From contig OZ316892.1 in the NCBI GenBank assembly GCA_973895155.1, forward strand, positions 4,960,001-5,024,000: 64,000 bases of DNA, written 5' to 3'. The notes under the pieces are model-generated. The model was given only the letters and a program-made list of their open reading frames with translations. It was not told the origin of the DNA and did no database searches. Positions within the stretch are counted from its first letter, which is position 1, and every line of letters starts with the position of its first letter. Of the stretch, positions 1-11,799 are shown piece after piece. The stretch is from Marsupella aquatica (Eukaryota; Marchantiophyta). The position numbers were made by a program, and so were the translations under genes.

Positions 1-1954
1 CGCATCACAGGCTCTTTGTTAGGGTATTCAGTTGTCACCCGCATCAAGGCTAACATTGATTGATGAGCACAATGTGAGTGGTAGTTCGATGTGAGTTCAC
101 AGAAAAAGATCCCTAATAGATGCTTTAGCCTCCACGACCATAGAGCTCTTAGCACCTCCAAATGCTCTACTGTTGGATGTGAAATAAAACCTCCAAAAAT
201 GTTGTGCATGGGAGTAAATGTTCCGGAGCCCTCAAATCCCTAGTATATACTCTAAGTAGCCCTCCATGACTACAGAGCTTACACCTCAGATGCTTTACAG
301 TAATATGTTGAACAAAACATTTAAACAAAACCTGAAAAACAAACATTTTGAAAACCGACACCAATTAGTGTTACTTTTGCTTCCAGATTAAGTTCACATA
401 AATTACTGTGACTAACACTAATTGGACATAACACTAATTATGGTGAACAGTGTAGTATTTTTGCCCAATCGCTTTAAACCTACCTTCCAGCAATTATTTT
501 TCAAATGGCTCAAATTTTCCCGATTGAATTCCACCTCCGTGGAAAAATCTTAGCCACTATTGGCCAGTTTAATTGTCTTCCACTAGCTAGTTTCTCACCT
601 AGCCACAAACACAATTAGCCAGAAATTCTAGGCTATCCTAGCCTTTAAATGTATGGAGATCTAACCATCATATATATATATATATATTATGGAAAATAAA
701 ATGATTATGTAAATATTCCCAGCTTATTGTCCTTGAGATAAGGTGACCACCTTGTGATGAGAAAGAAAAAAACCCTTATAAACCATCGTAGACTCCTGCT
801 ATATAACAATCTCCCTTGTTGGCCCCGCCATGACATCAGATCGTCAATGTCAAATAGAAGGCAATAGTATCCAATATATAACATGTTCATCTTGGAACAT
901 GCTTCATTTTTTTGTCTTGTAGTGATGTGTAAATGACTATAATTGGATAATATTTGATAGCATTGAGTGGGAAAAATACACCACATCTATTTCTATAATA
1001 TGCAATGCGGCCAAAAAATTATTTCGTTTGCTTATGAATTCAGAAATGGAGTGAACTAACATGAGCAGTTTGATTGTTTTAAATACTTATTTGTGCTCTT
1101 GGATTGACCGACCAGGTATGTCAAATGATTTGCTTGTTTAATAGTAAAATACAGAATAGAGATACCTACATGACATCACCTCAAATGTGTATTTTACACA
1201 CGATTGGAAGGAGAATCTTTTGGGGCATGAGCGAGGGCATGAGAACATTTTTGAATTTTTGCATGTGAAGACAAATGGGTTAATTATGCTTTCTATTCCC
1301 TATTTTTCTTTTCCTTCTTCTCCGTAATTAATTGTGCATTTTTTTCCTGTTTATTTAATGATGCCAAGAAAGAAAAGGGGGGAGGAATGGAGTGGCATGA
1401 GTGAAGAAAGAGGAAAAAGCAGGGGAAAAAACGTTATCCTCCCAAAAGTATTGTGCAACCACACCTTGACCTGGCAAAGGACCCACGGGTTATCCCCTCT
1501 CTTGCGCTCCCTCTCACCCTTCCACATTGTTGCTCTCACCAACAACATAGCTTTCACAACAATAATAGCATCTTTTTCCAAAATAAAATAAAACTGCAAA
1601 AGTGAAGGCATTATTTGATGTGCTATTTTGAACAAGGTATGTACATTCAAAACACTTTTATCATGAAATGGGCAAAACAGAATTACGACAAATCCAATAG
1701 TTTCAGTTTGATCCACCTAAAAACCTCAACCTTTAATGAATAGTTCTTTACCTTACCTCTATATATCTACACAATGTTTTGGCATTGGCTTGGCAACAAC
1801 ATGGCTGCAAGAACGACATAGTCGCAACACCCTCATGACTGGAGTGACTGCATATTTGCCATAATGACAACATGATTGCAACAACATTTGAGATGTCTAA
1901 GCAGTTTTTCTGTCTCACTTGCATTTCTTTGTATTGTTTACATTTATTTGGCTC
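1..1954. other. Intergenic, no gene seen
   Basis: AT-rich sequence in which I recognise no protein domain, tRNA or rRNA. Short open frames on both strands are of low complexity and look random. A stretch at about 885-935 (containing TTTTTTTGTCTTGTAGTGA) recurs in diverged form at about 59990-60035, so part of this region belongs to a dispersed repeat. Confidence 0.6.
671..688. repeat. TA dinucleotide microsatellite
   Basis: A run of alternating T and A, seen directly. It lies in gene-free AT-rich DNA. Confidence 0.85.
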
Positions 1955-2632
1955 ACTTGCATTTCTTTGCTGCCTCAACATGTTCACTTCACCCCAAAAT
2001 CTTTGCCTCAATGGAGTGTATATCTAAACTTGCCTCAACTTTTTTTCCTTCTCTTGCCTTGACATCTTTGCCTCACCTAAACATATCTTTCCTATCTCAA
2101 AATGTTTTTATTTCCCTCTACATCTTTTGCTCACGTCACCATTTTCTCTCCTCAAAATCTTTTTTTCTCCTTGAAATCTTTTTCTCATCTGAGCAACATA
2201 TTTAATTTCTCCTTGACATCTTTTCTCACCTTGACATATTTTCTCTCCCAACATCTTTTATCACCTCAAATGTTTTTGCTCATCTTGACATCTTTTGCTT
2301 TCCTTGGCATATTTCTCTCCTCAAAATCTTTTTCTCATCTCAAAATCTTTTTTCTCTCTCCACATCTTTTCTCTCCTCAACATTGTTTGTTCACCTGGAC
2401 ATCTTTTTACTCATGGACATGTTTGTCACCTTGACAACTTCTCTCCTCGACATCTTTTGATCTCCTCAACATTTTATGCTAACCTCAAATTTATTTTCTC
2501 TCTTTGACATCTTTTATCACTTTGACATCTTTTGCTCACCTCGGCGTCTTTTATCACCTTGAAATCTATTGCTCACCTTGACATATTTTCTTCCCTCAAC
2601 ATCTTTTTCTCACTTCGACATCATTTCTCTAA
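1955..2632. repeat. Degenerate pyrimidine-rich minisatellite
   Basis: The phrase CTCACCTTGACATCTTTT and variants of it (CTCCTCAACATCTTTT, CATCTCAAAATCTTTT and others) recur about every 20-25 bases over nearly 700 bases, giving roughly 30 diverged units. The plus strand is almost all C/T with a recurring ACAT core. Overlapping open frames here are translations of the repeat and should not be called genes. Confidence 0.8.
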
Positions 2633-2974
2633 ATAAAACTACATGTTACCTCACGGGGTCACAATATGGAGGGCCATACATCACGTGCGACGTTTTAGGG
2701 TTTGACCCCCCTAACTTATAAGTGAAAAATATTTTTTTGCAAAACCTTTTTTTTTAATAAATTTTGTCATTTTTTATTAAAAAACCCCTAAAAACTTTAA
2801 AGAAAGTATGTTTTACCATTAAATAGGTCTGTGTGTTCTTTAAAGTTGACCAGTCAATAAAACATGCCCTATGTGTTCTTCCACCAAACTTTGGAAGTCT
2901 TCCTTCATACCCATTTAAATGGGCCTATACTTCGTCGCACATGATGTGCCACTTCCGTGGAAGTGACCCCCCTG

Positions 2975-3160
2975 AGCATGTTACATTATGACCAGGAAAA
3001 ATACTAACAAGTGCACAAGACTTGAAAAATAGTGCACATGTAGTACAGATTCTCACTTGCTTTAATGACACTCAAATGCAAGTAAAGTACAAAAGATCTT
3101 CCATTATCTTCCCTTGTCTTTGGTAATGACAATAAAAACCATAAGCTTAGCAAATACAAT
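2975..3160. repeat. Dispersed repeat, copy 1
   Basis: Words such as ACATTATGACCA, TAGTACAGATT, TCACTTGCTT and GGTAATGACAAT occur here in the same order and orientation as at about 60145-60260. This indicates two copies of one non-coding repeat family 57 kb apart. Class unknown. Confidence 0.6.
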
Positions 3161-3267
3161 GAGGTGTATATATATACAAGCTTTTTATAGAAAAGGACCA
3201 AACAGACCGCCAAACAGAGTATAGAAGAACACACAAAAGAGGGTCCAAGTGGACAAAACCAAACGTA

Positions 3268-3371
3268 AAGAAGTGAGCAATAGGGATCCCGTAAAAACCA
3301 AGAAAGAGGAACTAAAACTAAGAAGTGAGCAATAGGGAACCCCTAAAAACCAAGAAAGATGAACTAAAACT
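3268..3371. repeat. Two-copy 52-bp tandem duplication
   Basis: AAGAAGTGAGCAATAGGG begins at 3268 and again at 3320. The two units differ by only a few bases, so the duplication is fairly recent. Confidence 0.85.
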
Positions 3372-3897
3372 AACCCAAACGGACTGAGGTTCTCATCATT
3401 CCTAGCAAATGTGGCAAAAAGCTAATGGTCCACATCAAGTGTCGAAACTAAATCGGCAAGTGGGATTGGAACGCTCTCTAGGGGAGCTAGCCGTTGCGGG
3501 GGCACACTAGCACCCATTGTAAGAAATTGATGATAGATGGCCCGAGCTTGAGCACGTTGTAAGGTGACTGAAATGCGTTGGCGAAAGTGCATGGTGAAAA
3601 CAGATAGCATGGGTCTGGTGGGACCCATGCGGCCGTGAACATCCCGGGTAGCTTGTCAAAGAAGCCCGTCAAACTGATGATGAAGACGCCCAAATATCTC
3701 AAAGAGCAAGGGGGAGGAAGCTATCAGATGAAGCTCATGCAACATATTTGGCCTCCTTCATTGTTGTCGTACGTGATGCTGCTGCCCTGCCATTGTTGCC
3801 ATTTTCCCAACGATGCCATGGCGCAATGGTGACCTCGCCGGGGGGGGGGGGCTGGTGTGGTGGGAGAAAGGGTTTGGACAACCCGACAATATTCACC

Positions 3898-3919
3898 AGC
3901 CTAGGCTCGAGCCTAGGCT
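3898..3919. repeat. Perfect 22-bp palindrome
   Basis: The sequence from 3898 to 3919 equals its own reverse complement, centred on CTCGAG with GCCTAGGC-type arms. There is no spacer, so it could be a cruciform or a dimeric protein-binding site. No neighbouring gene gives it a role. Confidence 0.85.
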
Positions 3920-5460
3920 AAACAACAAGAGAGACAAAGGCATCTATGCTCTGGATGATAAGAGCGGCGACTTGGGTCTGGCAAAGCACGGGCGATAAAG
4001 GACCGGGCTCGAAGAAAGTACTCTTACTGAGGCTGCTCCCAATCCCCCCGTAGAGAACAATGGATACGAGGGGCAGTCTCATGGTGACCCACACGACCAC
4101 CATAACTAGGGAGGGTAAGAGTCCACTGTGGAAAAAACATGAATAAAGTCTAGTAGGAGACCTCTATAGGATGCCCCAAGATAAGTTACATGAGTTGCAA
4201 CAAGGAGGACCAAACTAATGGGCGCAGCGCCACTAGGATGTGGTTATAAAGGCAAGATCTAATGTACCCTGGATGGTAAGCTGGAAGGGGGTCTAGAGTG
4301 CGAACCCAACTCCATGCCTCCTTGGGAGCCTCCAAGGAGGGAGGGGCATAGCTAACAGGGTCAAGAGGGGGTTGAGGCTGGGATTGTGCTTGCTAGCGAC
4401 GATCCCGACAACGATGGCACCGGCCCCGCTTGCAATGATGAGGGAGGGAGATGCCAACCCATCCACAGTCAAGGCAAGTATGTAGGGAATGCTCTTCAGG
4501 GGAGGGAGCAAGGAAAGATTGGACGGGAGGTGGGGGTGGGACAGACATGGACAAAGAGGTCGGAGGAGGATGCTGGAGGGGGAACGGGGTGGGGAGAGGA
4601 GCCATGGCGATGATGGGGTGGGCAGTAGATCGACTGGGGGGACTAGCAGAGCATTGGGCATGGGGTCATCACGAAGATGAAAGAGATCTAGTGAAGAAGA
4701 GCAAACACAAAAGTGACCACGATGGGGGGTGGGGAAGGAGGGGGGAGAAGTGTGTGGTGGGGCTTGGCGCTTGCCCCGCGCCAACACTCTCAACATAGAC
4801 ATGACAGGCCATGTCACCTGCTTATCAAACGATTTACACGACAAATATGTATTTACTCCTACTAAAATCGTTTGTTATCATATGACGGGAACGTGGAGGG
4901 ACGCTATTAGGCTTCTATTGCATGTAGGATGAGTATGTTTATTTCCGCTCCCGGAAATGTAATTTTTGATCAAGTCCCATGGACTACGCCACACACACAC
5001 TCCTACTGGTCGTTGGTGGAGTGCTGTCACCACCCCTCCTACTCACAGGGTTGACCAAACCGTGCAAGGATTCCTTAGACACTTCTTGGGAAAGAACACA
5101 ATCTTGAACTAGAAAAGATAACGCCACACCAAAACTTGAGGAATCAAACCAAATCCATATCTTTTAGAAACATGTCGTAACACATTGCAAGGACAACCCG
5201 GCCTCCTGCCGTCTGCCCAACTACTGCCGCACTGGGACAAGTGCTACACCTCTACCTCACTACTCTGGCTTGATTCCCTCTTCTGGCTATGAGCTAACTT
5301 CCCTAAGCAAACACTAGACTGAGTTCCCCCCCACTACTCCGGGGCTCTCCCCCTAAATACTCAGAACAACACACCAAAGCACCCCTCACGGAGTGGCAAC
5401 AACGGCGGCAACCCTAGCGGCGCCGCCAAAAACATCTAAGAGATAAACTAACCTAAAGCG

Positions 5461-7292
5461 TGTGACACACACACGCTGTGAAAAACCCTAGCCCACTATG
5501 GTACCAACGGTGCCTTCGCCGGTACCAACCGTAATCATCCGTAGTCTCGGGGAAGTGAGGGGGCCACTCATGGTTGAAACCTCAAATATGTCCAACTACT
5601 CCCTTGAGGACAGCCCTGGATAGCTCTGCTCCTCCTGATCACGAATCACCAAACCTCTCCCAAAACGGACGTCAAACGACCAAGTTATGGCCGTTTCAGT
5701 ATCACTTACTTACCAACTTCGTCGGGCCCTATCTTCCTCATCCTGGCTCCGTTTGAGGAGCGCCGCCTCTTGTTGGAATCAGCTCCGCGAGCTCTTTCCA
5801 ACAAGCCCGTGAGTGCCCACTTCCAAATAAAATTCAAAGTCAAGAGGTCGTATGACCAAGTCCGTATGGCCACCCTAGTCCTCCTCCTCACTCACTCACG
5901 GTGCCATGGCTTGAGCCCCGTGAGTTGGTCTCCTCATCAGTCCTCCTCCTCCCTCACTCACGGTGCCATGGCTTGAGCCCTGCGAGTTGGTCTCCTCATC
6001 AGTCCTCCTCCTCCTCACTCACGGTGCCTTGGCTTGAGTCCCGATCCTCCTGTTCGCCACCACCGGTTCGTTGTAAAAGGAGGGGGCCCCTATAATTGTC
6101 GAAACTAAAATTTTCTCAGAATTCACTTCTGAAAACATATCTGAGGAGCCCTCCTCTTCCTGATCACGGCTCCATAAATGGTGCACAAAATGGAGGTCAA
6201 ACGACCAAGATATGATTGTTTAAGTTTTTATGGGGCACCGTCTCCCTTCATTTCGTCCGTACAACACGTTTCCCCCGGCTTTGCAAAACACGGATCACGG
6301 TTTCCCCGTATGTGCTACTACCTCCTCCTTCCCTTGCAAAGCCAGGACCTCCTTCCGTACGGCCTCAAAACCCTAGTATTTTCAAAAAACGCGATTTGTC
6401 GTATCTCCCCCGTCTTAGTTCCGTTTCGGCCATGTGACACATCGTTGGATTCAGCTCAGCGAGCTCTTTCCAACAAGCCCATAGACTCCTGATTTTGAGA
6501 TGGTCAAAAATCTGTTGTTCGTACAACCAGGGTCCGTACACACGTTGAAAGCAAGCACAAGAGGGAAAGGGTTTAGGGTTTAGGTATGGATGGAAACCCC
6601 ACAAGTGAGAATAGAGAAAAAGGGAAGGAAGAAAGTGTGAGGGCCCCTTCTACGGTGGCCCTTCTACGGTGGGGAAGGGAAAGAGAGCAAAAAAACATGT
6701 GAGGACCACACTAGGGTGAAGGGGAACACAAGTGTGGGAACCCCTTCCTTCTAAGGGCCCTCCCACCATCACTACTCCAAGATTGTCTAGTTTGCCGTTT
6801 TACGGGCGTTGAGGTCCCTCAAGATGTCACTGTTTGATATAGACCTAAAATCAACTAGAGAACCTCATTTTCGCATGGGGCTCATTGAGGGCTTCAAAAT
6901 GAATCCAAACATGACCATGTTTGGAATAGTACTAGCGCAGAAACGTCTGTTTTAAGTTTCAACGTTTTCTATATTTTGGTCATTCTTCCCGTTTTGCGCC
7001 TTATGTGGAGCCTCAGACCAGCCCCCACCCTTCTAAGATGCCCACACCTTGGCTCCAAGTCCTTGGGCTGCCTTGTGGCCTCCTTGTGCCCCCTCAATGG
7101 TTCCCTTGTCATACATCACCGCCCGACACCCCTCTCAACTTCGGCCTCTGGTTGTCGCATCCATTTATTAGAACTAACAAAAATAAAAAATTTGAAAATC
7201 CAAACACTTTTACTACACCTACTTGTCTTTCTACTTATATATGCAATTATAAGTCATCACTAAGTTACTACCGGGTTTGGGGCCCTGTCACA
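5461..7292 (-). mobile_element. 3' LTR of a Ty3/gypsy retrotransposon
   Basis: On the minus strand an LTR-like TGTGACA starts at 7292, directly after a purine tract and the end of the integrase frame. A matching terminus (TGTGACA on the plus strand) lies at 5461, so the segment has a 7-bp terminal inverted repeat with TG...CA ends, as LTRs do. Length would be about 1.83 kb. Inside are two diverged copies of a block containing GAGCTCTTTCCAACAAGCCC (near 5790 and 6458) and a 62-bp tandem repeat. The 5' LTR was not found, so the outer boundary is inferred and no target-site duplication can be checked. Confidence 0.55.
5885..6050. repeat. ~62-bp tandem repeat inside the LTR, about 2.6 copies
   Basis: The block with GGTGCCATGGCTTGAGCCC then GAGTTGGTCTCCTCATCAG is repeated with GTGCC starts at 5901, 5963 and 6024 (periods 62 and 61). 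Confidence 0.85.
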
Positions 7293-7307
7293 TAGCTCCC
7301 CTCTTAA
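7293..7307 (-). other. Polypurine tract of the gypsy element
   Basis: On the minus strand TTAAGAGGGGAGC lies between the stop codon of the integrase frame (7308-7310) and the proposed LTR start (7292). This is the expected place for the plus-strand primer of an LTR retrotransposon. The 3' untranslated part is therefore only about 15 bases. Confidence 0.65.
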
Positions 7308-9607
7308 TTACGAAGCGCCCCCGCGAGCACCATACTCCTCCTTTGTGTAGTACTTCTTTAGGCGTTCTTGATTGATCTGTGTGTTGAGTAGTTGCCCTTC
7401 CAGCGTTTTGAGCTGAACCGATCCGTTGGAGTAGACCGCATCGACTAAGTAGGGCCCCATCCAACGTGTATGCAACTTCCCGGGGAAATGCATGAAACGG
7501 CTGTCGTAGAGGAGCACCAAATCCCCCTCTTCAATGGACACACGGCGGAGCCGGGAATCGTAGTGCAACTTTTGTTTGCCTTGTTGTTGCTCCGTGCGCG
7601 TCAAAGCCTCCTCTCTTACCTCCGTAAGTTGCTCCAACTGTTGGATCCGTGTAGCTACACTACTTTCTTCCCCTTCCCTTTCCCGTGTCAAGATTCGAAT
7701 GGTGGGCACCTCAAATTCCACCGACACAAGAGAATGTTGACCAAACACAAGGAAGTAGGGGCTGTGGCCAGTGGTGGTCCTGTGAGCCAGGTTGTAGGCG
7801 TAAGTGGCAGCCAGCAACTTCAAATCCCAATATGTCTTGTGAGCTGACACCGTCTTGTTGAGAATCTTGCCCATGATCCCGTTTGCTCTCTCAGTGAGCA
7901 CGTTGGCTCGTGGATGGTACGGGGTGGTCTTCCTATGGGAGACCAAGTAGTTCTCCGTTAGACGCTCGATTGTATGATTGAGAAAATGAGTACCCCTGTC
8001 ACTTACCAGCTCCAAGGGTGGGCCAAACCGTGTAAAAATCTGCTCATACAAAAAACGTGTCGTGGTGTTGGCATCATCTTTTGCAGTCGCTCGGGCCTCC
8101 ACCCACTTGGTAGCGTAGTCCGTAGCTAGGATGATATACCGCTTCCTTCCCCTCCGTGTGATGGGAGTGAACGGACCAATGAAGTCCACTCCCCACTTCT
8201 CAAATGGGGCAAGAGGGAGGATTGGCACCAATGGATGTCGTGAGGAGGGGCCAGGTTTCCCTTGGCGTTGGCAGGGGTCACATCTCTGGATGTACCGGTG
8301 CACATCCCGAAAAAGAGTTGGCCACCAATATCCCGCATCCAGTATCTTTCTCGCAGTTGTCTCCCGAGCAAAGTGACCTCCTGCTTCCTCATGTAGTGTT
8401 GCCATGACGGTACGTATCTCAGCTTCCTCCAAACAAAGACGAAGACGGCCATCCATGCCGTACTTGTGTAGTACTCCTTTCACAAGCAAGTAGGGACCCG
8501 TCTTACGTAAAAATACTGCTGCACGTTCCGGACCTAACCGTAATGGAACCTTAGCCGTACGGAGAAATTCAAAAATTTCTCCATACCAAGTAGTGGCCTC
8601 CGTAGTCACCCTGAAGACTTCTTCATCGGGAAAACGATCATCAATCTCTTGAGAATCAGATGCTCCCTCAATACGGGAGAAGAAGTCAGCATTGCTGTGA
8701 CTCTTCTCGGATCTCACCCTCACCTCATAGTTGAACTCCTACAATAATAGGACCCAACGTGCAATTCTCCCCGACAAGTCTGGCTTGTTGACCATGTACT
8801 TCAAACTATTGTGATCCGTGTGGAACACAACCTTGTAACCCAACAAATAATGACGATACTTCTTACAAGCATAAATGATACCAAGAGCCTCCCTATCGGT
8901 GGGTGAGTAGTTTTTCTCTGCCGGGGCCAACTGCCTACTGGCAAAGTAAATGGGATGATCCCTCCCATCATCATCCAACTGACTCAAGATGGCACCGATG
9001 CAAAACCCTGATACGTCTACGTAAACATGGAACTCCTTATTCCAATTAGGCGTAATGAGTACGGGAGCCTCTAGCAAACGTTTCTTCAATTCATCAAAAG
9101 CAGCATGTCGGGAAGGAGTAGGTTTAAATTCACTTCCCTTCTTCAACATGGATATGAGTGGCATGGCTACCTTGGCAAAGTCCTTGATGAAGCGTCGGTA
9201 GTAGCCAACGCACCCCAAGAACCCTCTCACTTCTTTCACATTTTTGGGAAATGAGACTGCTACCCACACGGCTACCTTCTCACGATCAACTTCAATTCCA
9301 CAAGCCGACACCTTGTGGCCCAATAGTGTCCCCTCCTCAATTCCAAAGAAACATTTCTCAGGATGTAGCTTCAAGCAAGTCTCCCGGCATCGCTGAAAAG
9401 TCAACCGTAAATGTTCAGGGTGCTTGATTCGTTTGCCGTAGACAGCGAAGTCGTCAATAAAGATTTCCAAGAACCTCCGCAAAAAGTCATGAAATATATT
9501 CATCATGAGTCGCTGAAACATGCCAGGGGCATTGCACAACCCAAAAGGCATTCGACGGAATGCAAAAATCCCCCACTCCGTAGTGAAAGCCGTCTTGAGT
9601 TGATCCT
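7308..9607 (-). pseudogene. Ty3/gypsy pol remnant (RT-RNase H-integrase)
   Basis: Reading the minus strand from 9607, the frame enters in the middle of reverse transcriptase just before FTTEWGIFAFRRMPFGLCNA. It then shows the catalytic FIDDFAVYG (a YxDD variant) and a connection region. RNase H follows, with VYVDVSGFCIGAILSQ, the EALG glutamate and HTDH. An amber codon at 8739-8741 interrupts LLL/EFNYEV where Gln is usual. The second open stretch (8723-7308) carries the integrase HHCC finger (GGH...CDPC), the DDE residues (VDFIGPF, SDRGTHF, LTERANG) and a GPY-like C-terminus. There is no chromodomain. Gag, protease and the RT N-terminus are missing because the frame stops exactly at a CACTA-type end (9608). 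It is therefore a dead copy. Known of the family: reverse transcription and integration of the element. Identity is confident; subfamily is not assigned. Confidence 0.9.
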
Positions 9608-9619
9608 CACTAGTACATT

Positions 9620-9935
9620 TTCAGCGTTTTTCTGATGCTCCGATATCGCGCCTCGTCACTCTTCTGATACTAATACCGTCGCACAGTTCCGATATTTTAT
9701 CTTACGCAATTTGCCATTATTTTTACATCGCATATTATTTTTCCGATACAAAAGCCATCGGTCCCTATTTCCGTTATTTTTGGCATCGGAAGTGTTCTGA
9801 TGCGGACAGGATCGGAAATATCTCCGATAACTTTCATGAGGGGTCCGATGCAGATTGAATCGGATATTGCCACAATTGTAAGGCACTATGTTTCCGAGTA
9901 CTTTCCATTGGTCACTACATCGGACAGAGTGTGGG
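9620..9935. repeat. CACTA subterminal repeats (TCCGAT-type words)
   Basis: Short motifs TCCGAT, CCGATA, ATCGGA and TCGGA occur about a dozen times in both orientations just inside the CACTA terminus. In this transposon class such motifs bind the element-encoded protein; here that role is inferred. Confidence 0.6.
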
Positions 9936-10085
9936 AAAACCAACATTCATAAGTTTATTAAGAAATGTGGTCACTCTCATAGGAGAGGGTACATGAAATA
10001 AAACAATCATAAAAATAATGTCGGTAACAGTAAACATTCAGAGGTGGTCCTATTTGATTGGTCCCAAGGTACACTAGCAAGGACC

Positions 10086-11595
10086 TCAAGGCTCAGGGTC
10101 CAAATCTTCTACTACAACTACATTGGGTCGCTCCTGGACTATGGATCGTGATCGTGGAATATAACTCATGACAATGGACCACTCAGGATCATCGGGATAG
10201 GCAAGATAGAAGGCCTGCTCAAGCGAGTGCTCAAGATGATGGGGGAATGCAAATGGATCAGAGGTTCTCCAAGTTGAGCTAATGACACTATTTGCACCTG
10301 TCTTCAACCGTGTGAACCCACAAGCATCTTCTTCGCAAGTTCGGTTTTGGCCAACAAGGTTCATCCGAAACCATTTGCACTTCAACACCACCTCCTCCAA
10401 AGTGGTGTGCGCATGGTACTTCACACTCAATATCTCTTCAATCTTTCCATAGTGGGCCACCATAGAGCGTATTGGATTCCTATCAGATATGCTACTTTGT
10501 GAATCTTGGGTGAACCAACCCATGACCCCACAATCTTGTGTAGCTGCCCTCTTGTCATCAAGTCGTTGCAGTCATCAAGTCGTTGCACACAAAAATGTCT
10601 TTCCTTTGACCACATGGCTGTCCGAGTTGTCACCGTAAGTAATGGTCCATGAACCAAGGTGCGAAGACTGTCTGTAACCAAAGGGAAGTCTGACACACTC
10701 TCCCCTTGCTCCAACAAGGCATCAATCTCTATCAACTTTTCCCTCATGTATGGGACAAACTTGGGGAAGTTGCATGGCCGACGACTATTTGCCTTTTCCT
10801 CCTCATAAAAAGTTGTCCAATCTCCCACAATCTCAGGCGAGTTATACAACATAATGTAGTAAGTTGAAGACACTCAGTTGAGCCCATAAGTCGTTCTCCC
10901 TTTGCCCCTGTGAGACGGTCATCCTCAAAGTCTGCTTCCCTTGATGCCTCGTCTATCCAGCCCCTTGGAGCTCTGGGATCAAGTGTAGCTACAATGTTTG
11001 TACAATAAAACATCCTCTCTGCTCCAAGATGACGCTTAGCAATGCTACCTTCCACTCTTGCACGATTTGACACATATGACTTCATCACTCCTATATACCG
11101 CTCTACCCAGTACATCCAACGACAATGTACCGGCCCTGCAATCGCAACCTCACGCACTAGGTGGAGGAGGAAGTGAACTTGACCATCAAAGAATGAAGGA
11201 GGGAGTGCCCTCTCCAACTTGCACAATACCTCCACTCCAAAAAGGTCCATTGCTGCAATCTGATCCTCATTCACCTCTTTCTGACACACCCACCTCAAGA
11301 GCTTACCTAATGACCATAGGGCATCTCGAAGATCCTCACTACCCAATCCAATAATTGCAACTGGAATGACATGTTCGAGTAACCGATGAAAATCATGTGT
11401 TTTCAGGTAAGATGGCCATTTTGGAGAATCATCACCCCCAAATGCCTTACAAAGATTGGCACCATAACCTGTGGGAAACCTCATTGACCCTATACGTTTG
11501 CGAAACTCAGTCCGCTCACCTCTGGTCAATACCCAAGGAGGGTGAATAGTCAGGGGGCACCTTGCCAAAATTGAAGAAGAAAAGGCGACAACCAA
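10086..11595 (-). pseudogene. CACTA TNP2-type transposase C-terminal remnant
   Basis: Three minus-strand open stretches in different frames form one diverged protein. The first (11595 to about 10872) has CPLTIHPPWVLTRGER, then SYLKTHDFHRLLEHVIPVAI and LPPSFFDGQVHFLLHLVREV followed by WMYWVERYIGVMKSYVSNRA. These are the signatures of the DUF4218 region found next to TNP2 transposases. The second continues a linker in another frame. The third (10523-10086) has HYGKIEEIL, LKCKWFRMN and AFYLAYPDDPEWSIVMSYIP, matching DUF4216. Frame is lost near 10872 and again near 10555, where a 17-bp word containing TCATCAAGTCGTTGCA is tandemly duplicated. The N-terminal catalytic part is absent. Non-functional. 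Confidence 0.8.
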
Positions 11596-11799
11596 TCAGA
11601 GGAGAAGTGACGGTAAAGATCCTACCACCAGTGGAGACCGAGCTGCTATAACTCCCAAAGATGTCAAAATGCAAAATGCATGGCCTTCCCAAAGCACCCT
11701 AAAAACAAAGGGCCACCAAAGCTCCCTGAATACACAGGAACGCGCCACAGCGATGCAAATCAAACTGCGAAAAACCGAATCGCCAATCGCACAAAAAGT

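Larger units (their letters stand above)
2640..5460. other. Intergenic, repeat-derived, no gene seen
   Basis: No recognisable coding domain. The stretch holds a dispersed repeat (about 2975-3160), a two-copy 52-bp tandem duplication, a G homopolymer of about a dozen bases (near 3839-3851) and a 22-bp perfect palindrome. The longest open frame (minus, 4293-4844) is Pro/Ser/Leu-rich shadow coding in G-rich DNA with no family resemblance I can name. Confidence 0.5.
9608..11600 (-). mobile_element. Truncated CACTA (En/Spm) transposon
   Basis: A CACTA-type terminus (CACTAGTACATTTTCAGCG) begins at 9608, exactly where the gypsy RT reading frame is broken. The next ~320 bases are packed with TCCGAT/ATCGGA words, as in CACTA subterminal repeat regions. 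Transposase remnants on the minus strand follow at 10086-11595. No matching ...TAGTG end was found to the right, so the other end is deleted or too diverged to see. The right limit given is where transposase similarity stops. Confidence 0.7.

Noticed and set aside
1876-2507. Plus-strand open frames of 109, 110 and 70 codons
   Set aside because: Translations of the pyrimidine-rich minisatellite.
4293-4844. 183-codon minus-strand open frame
   Set aside because: Pro/Ser/Leu-rich translation of a G-rich stretch, overlapped by several equally long frames on the other strand; no domain or splice context.
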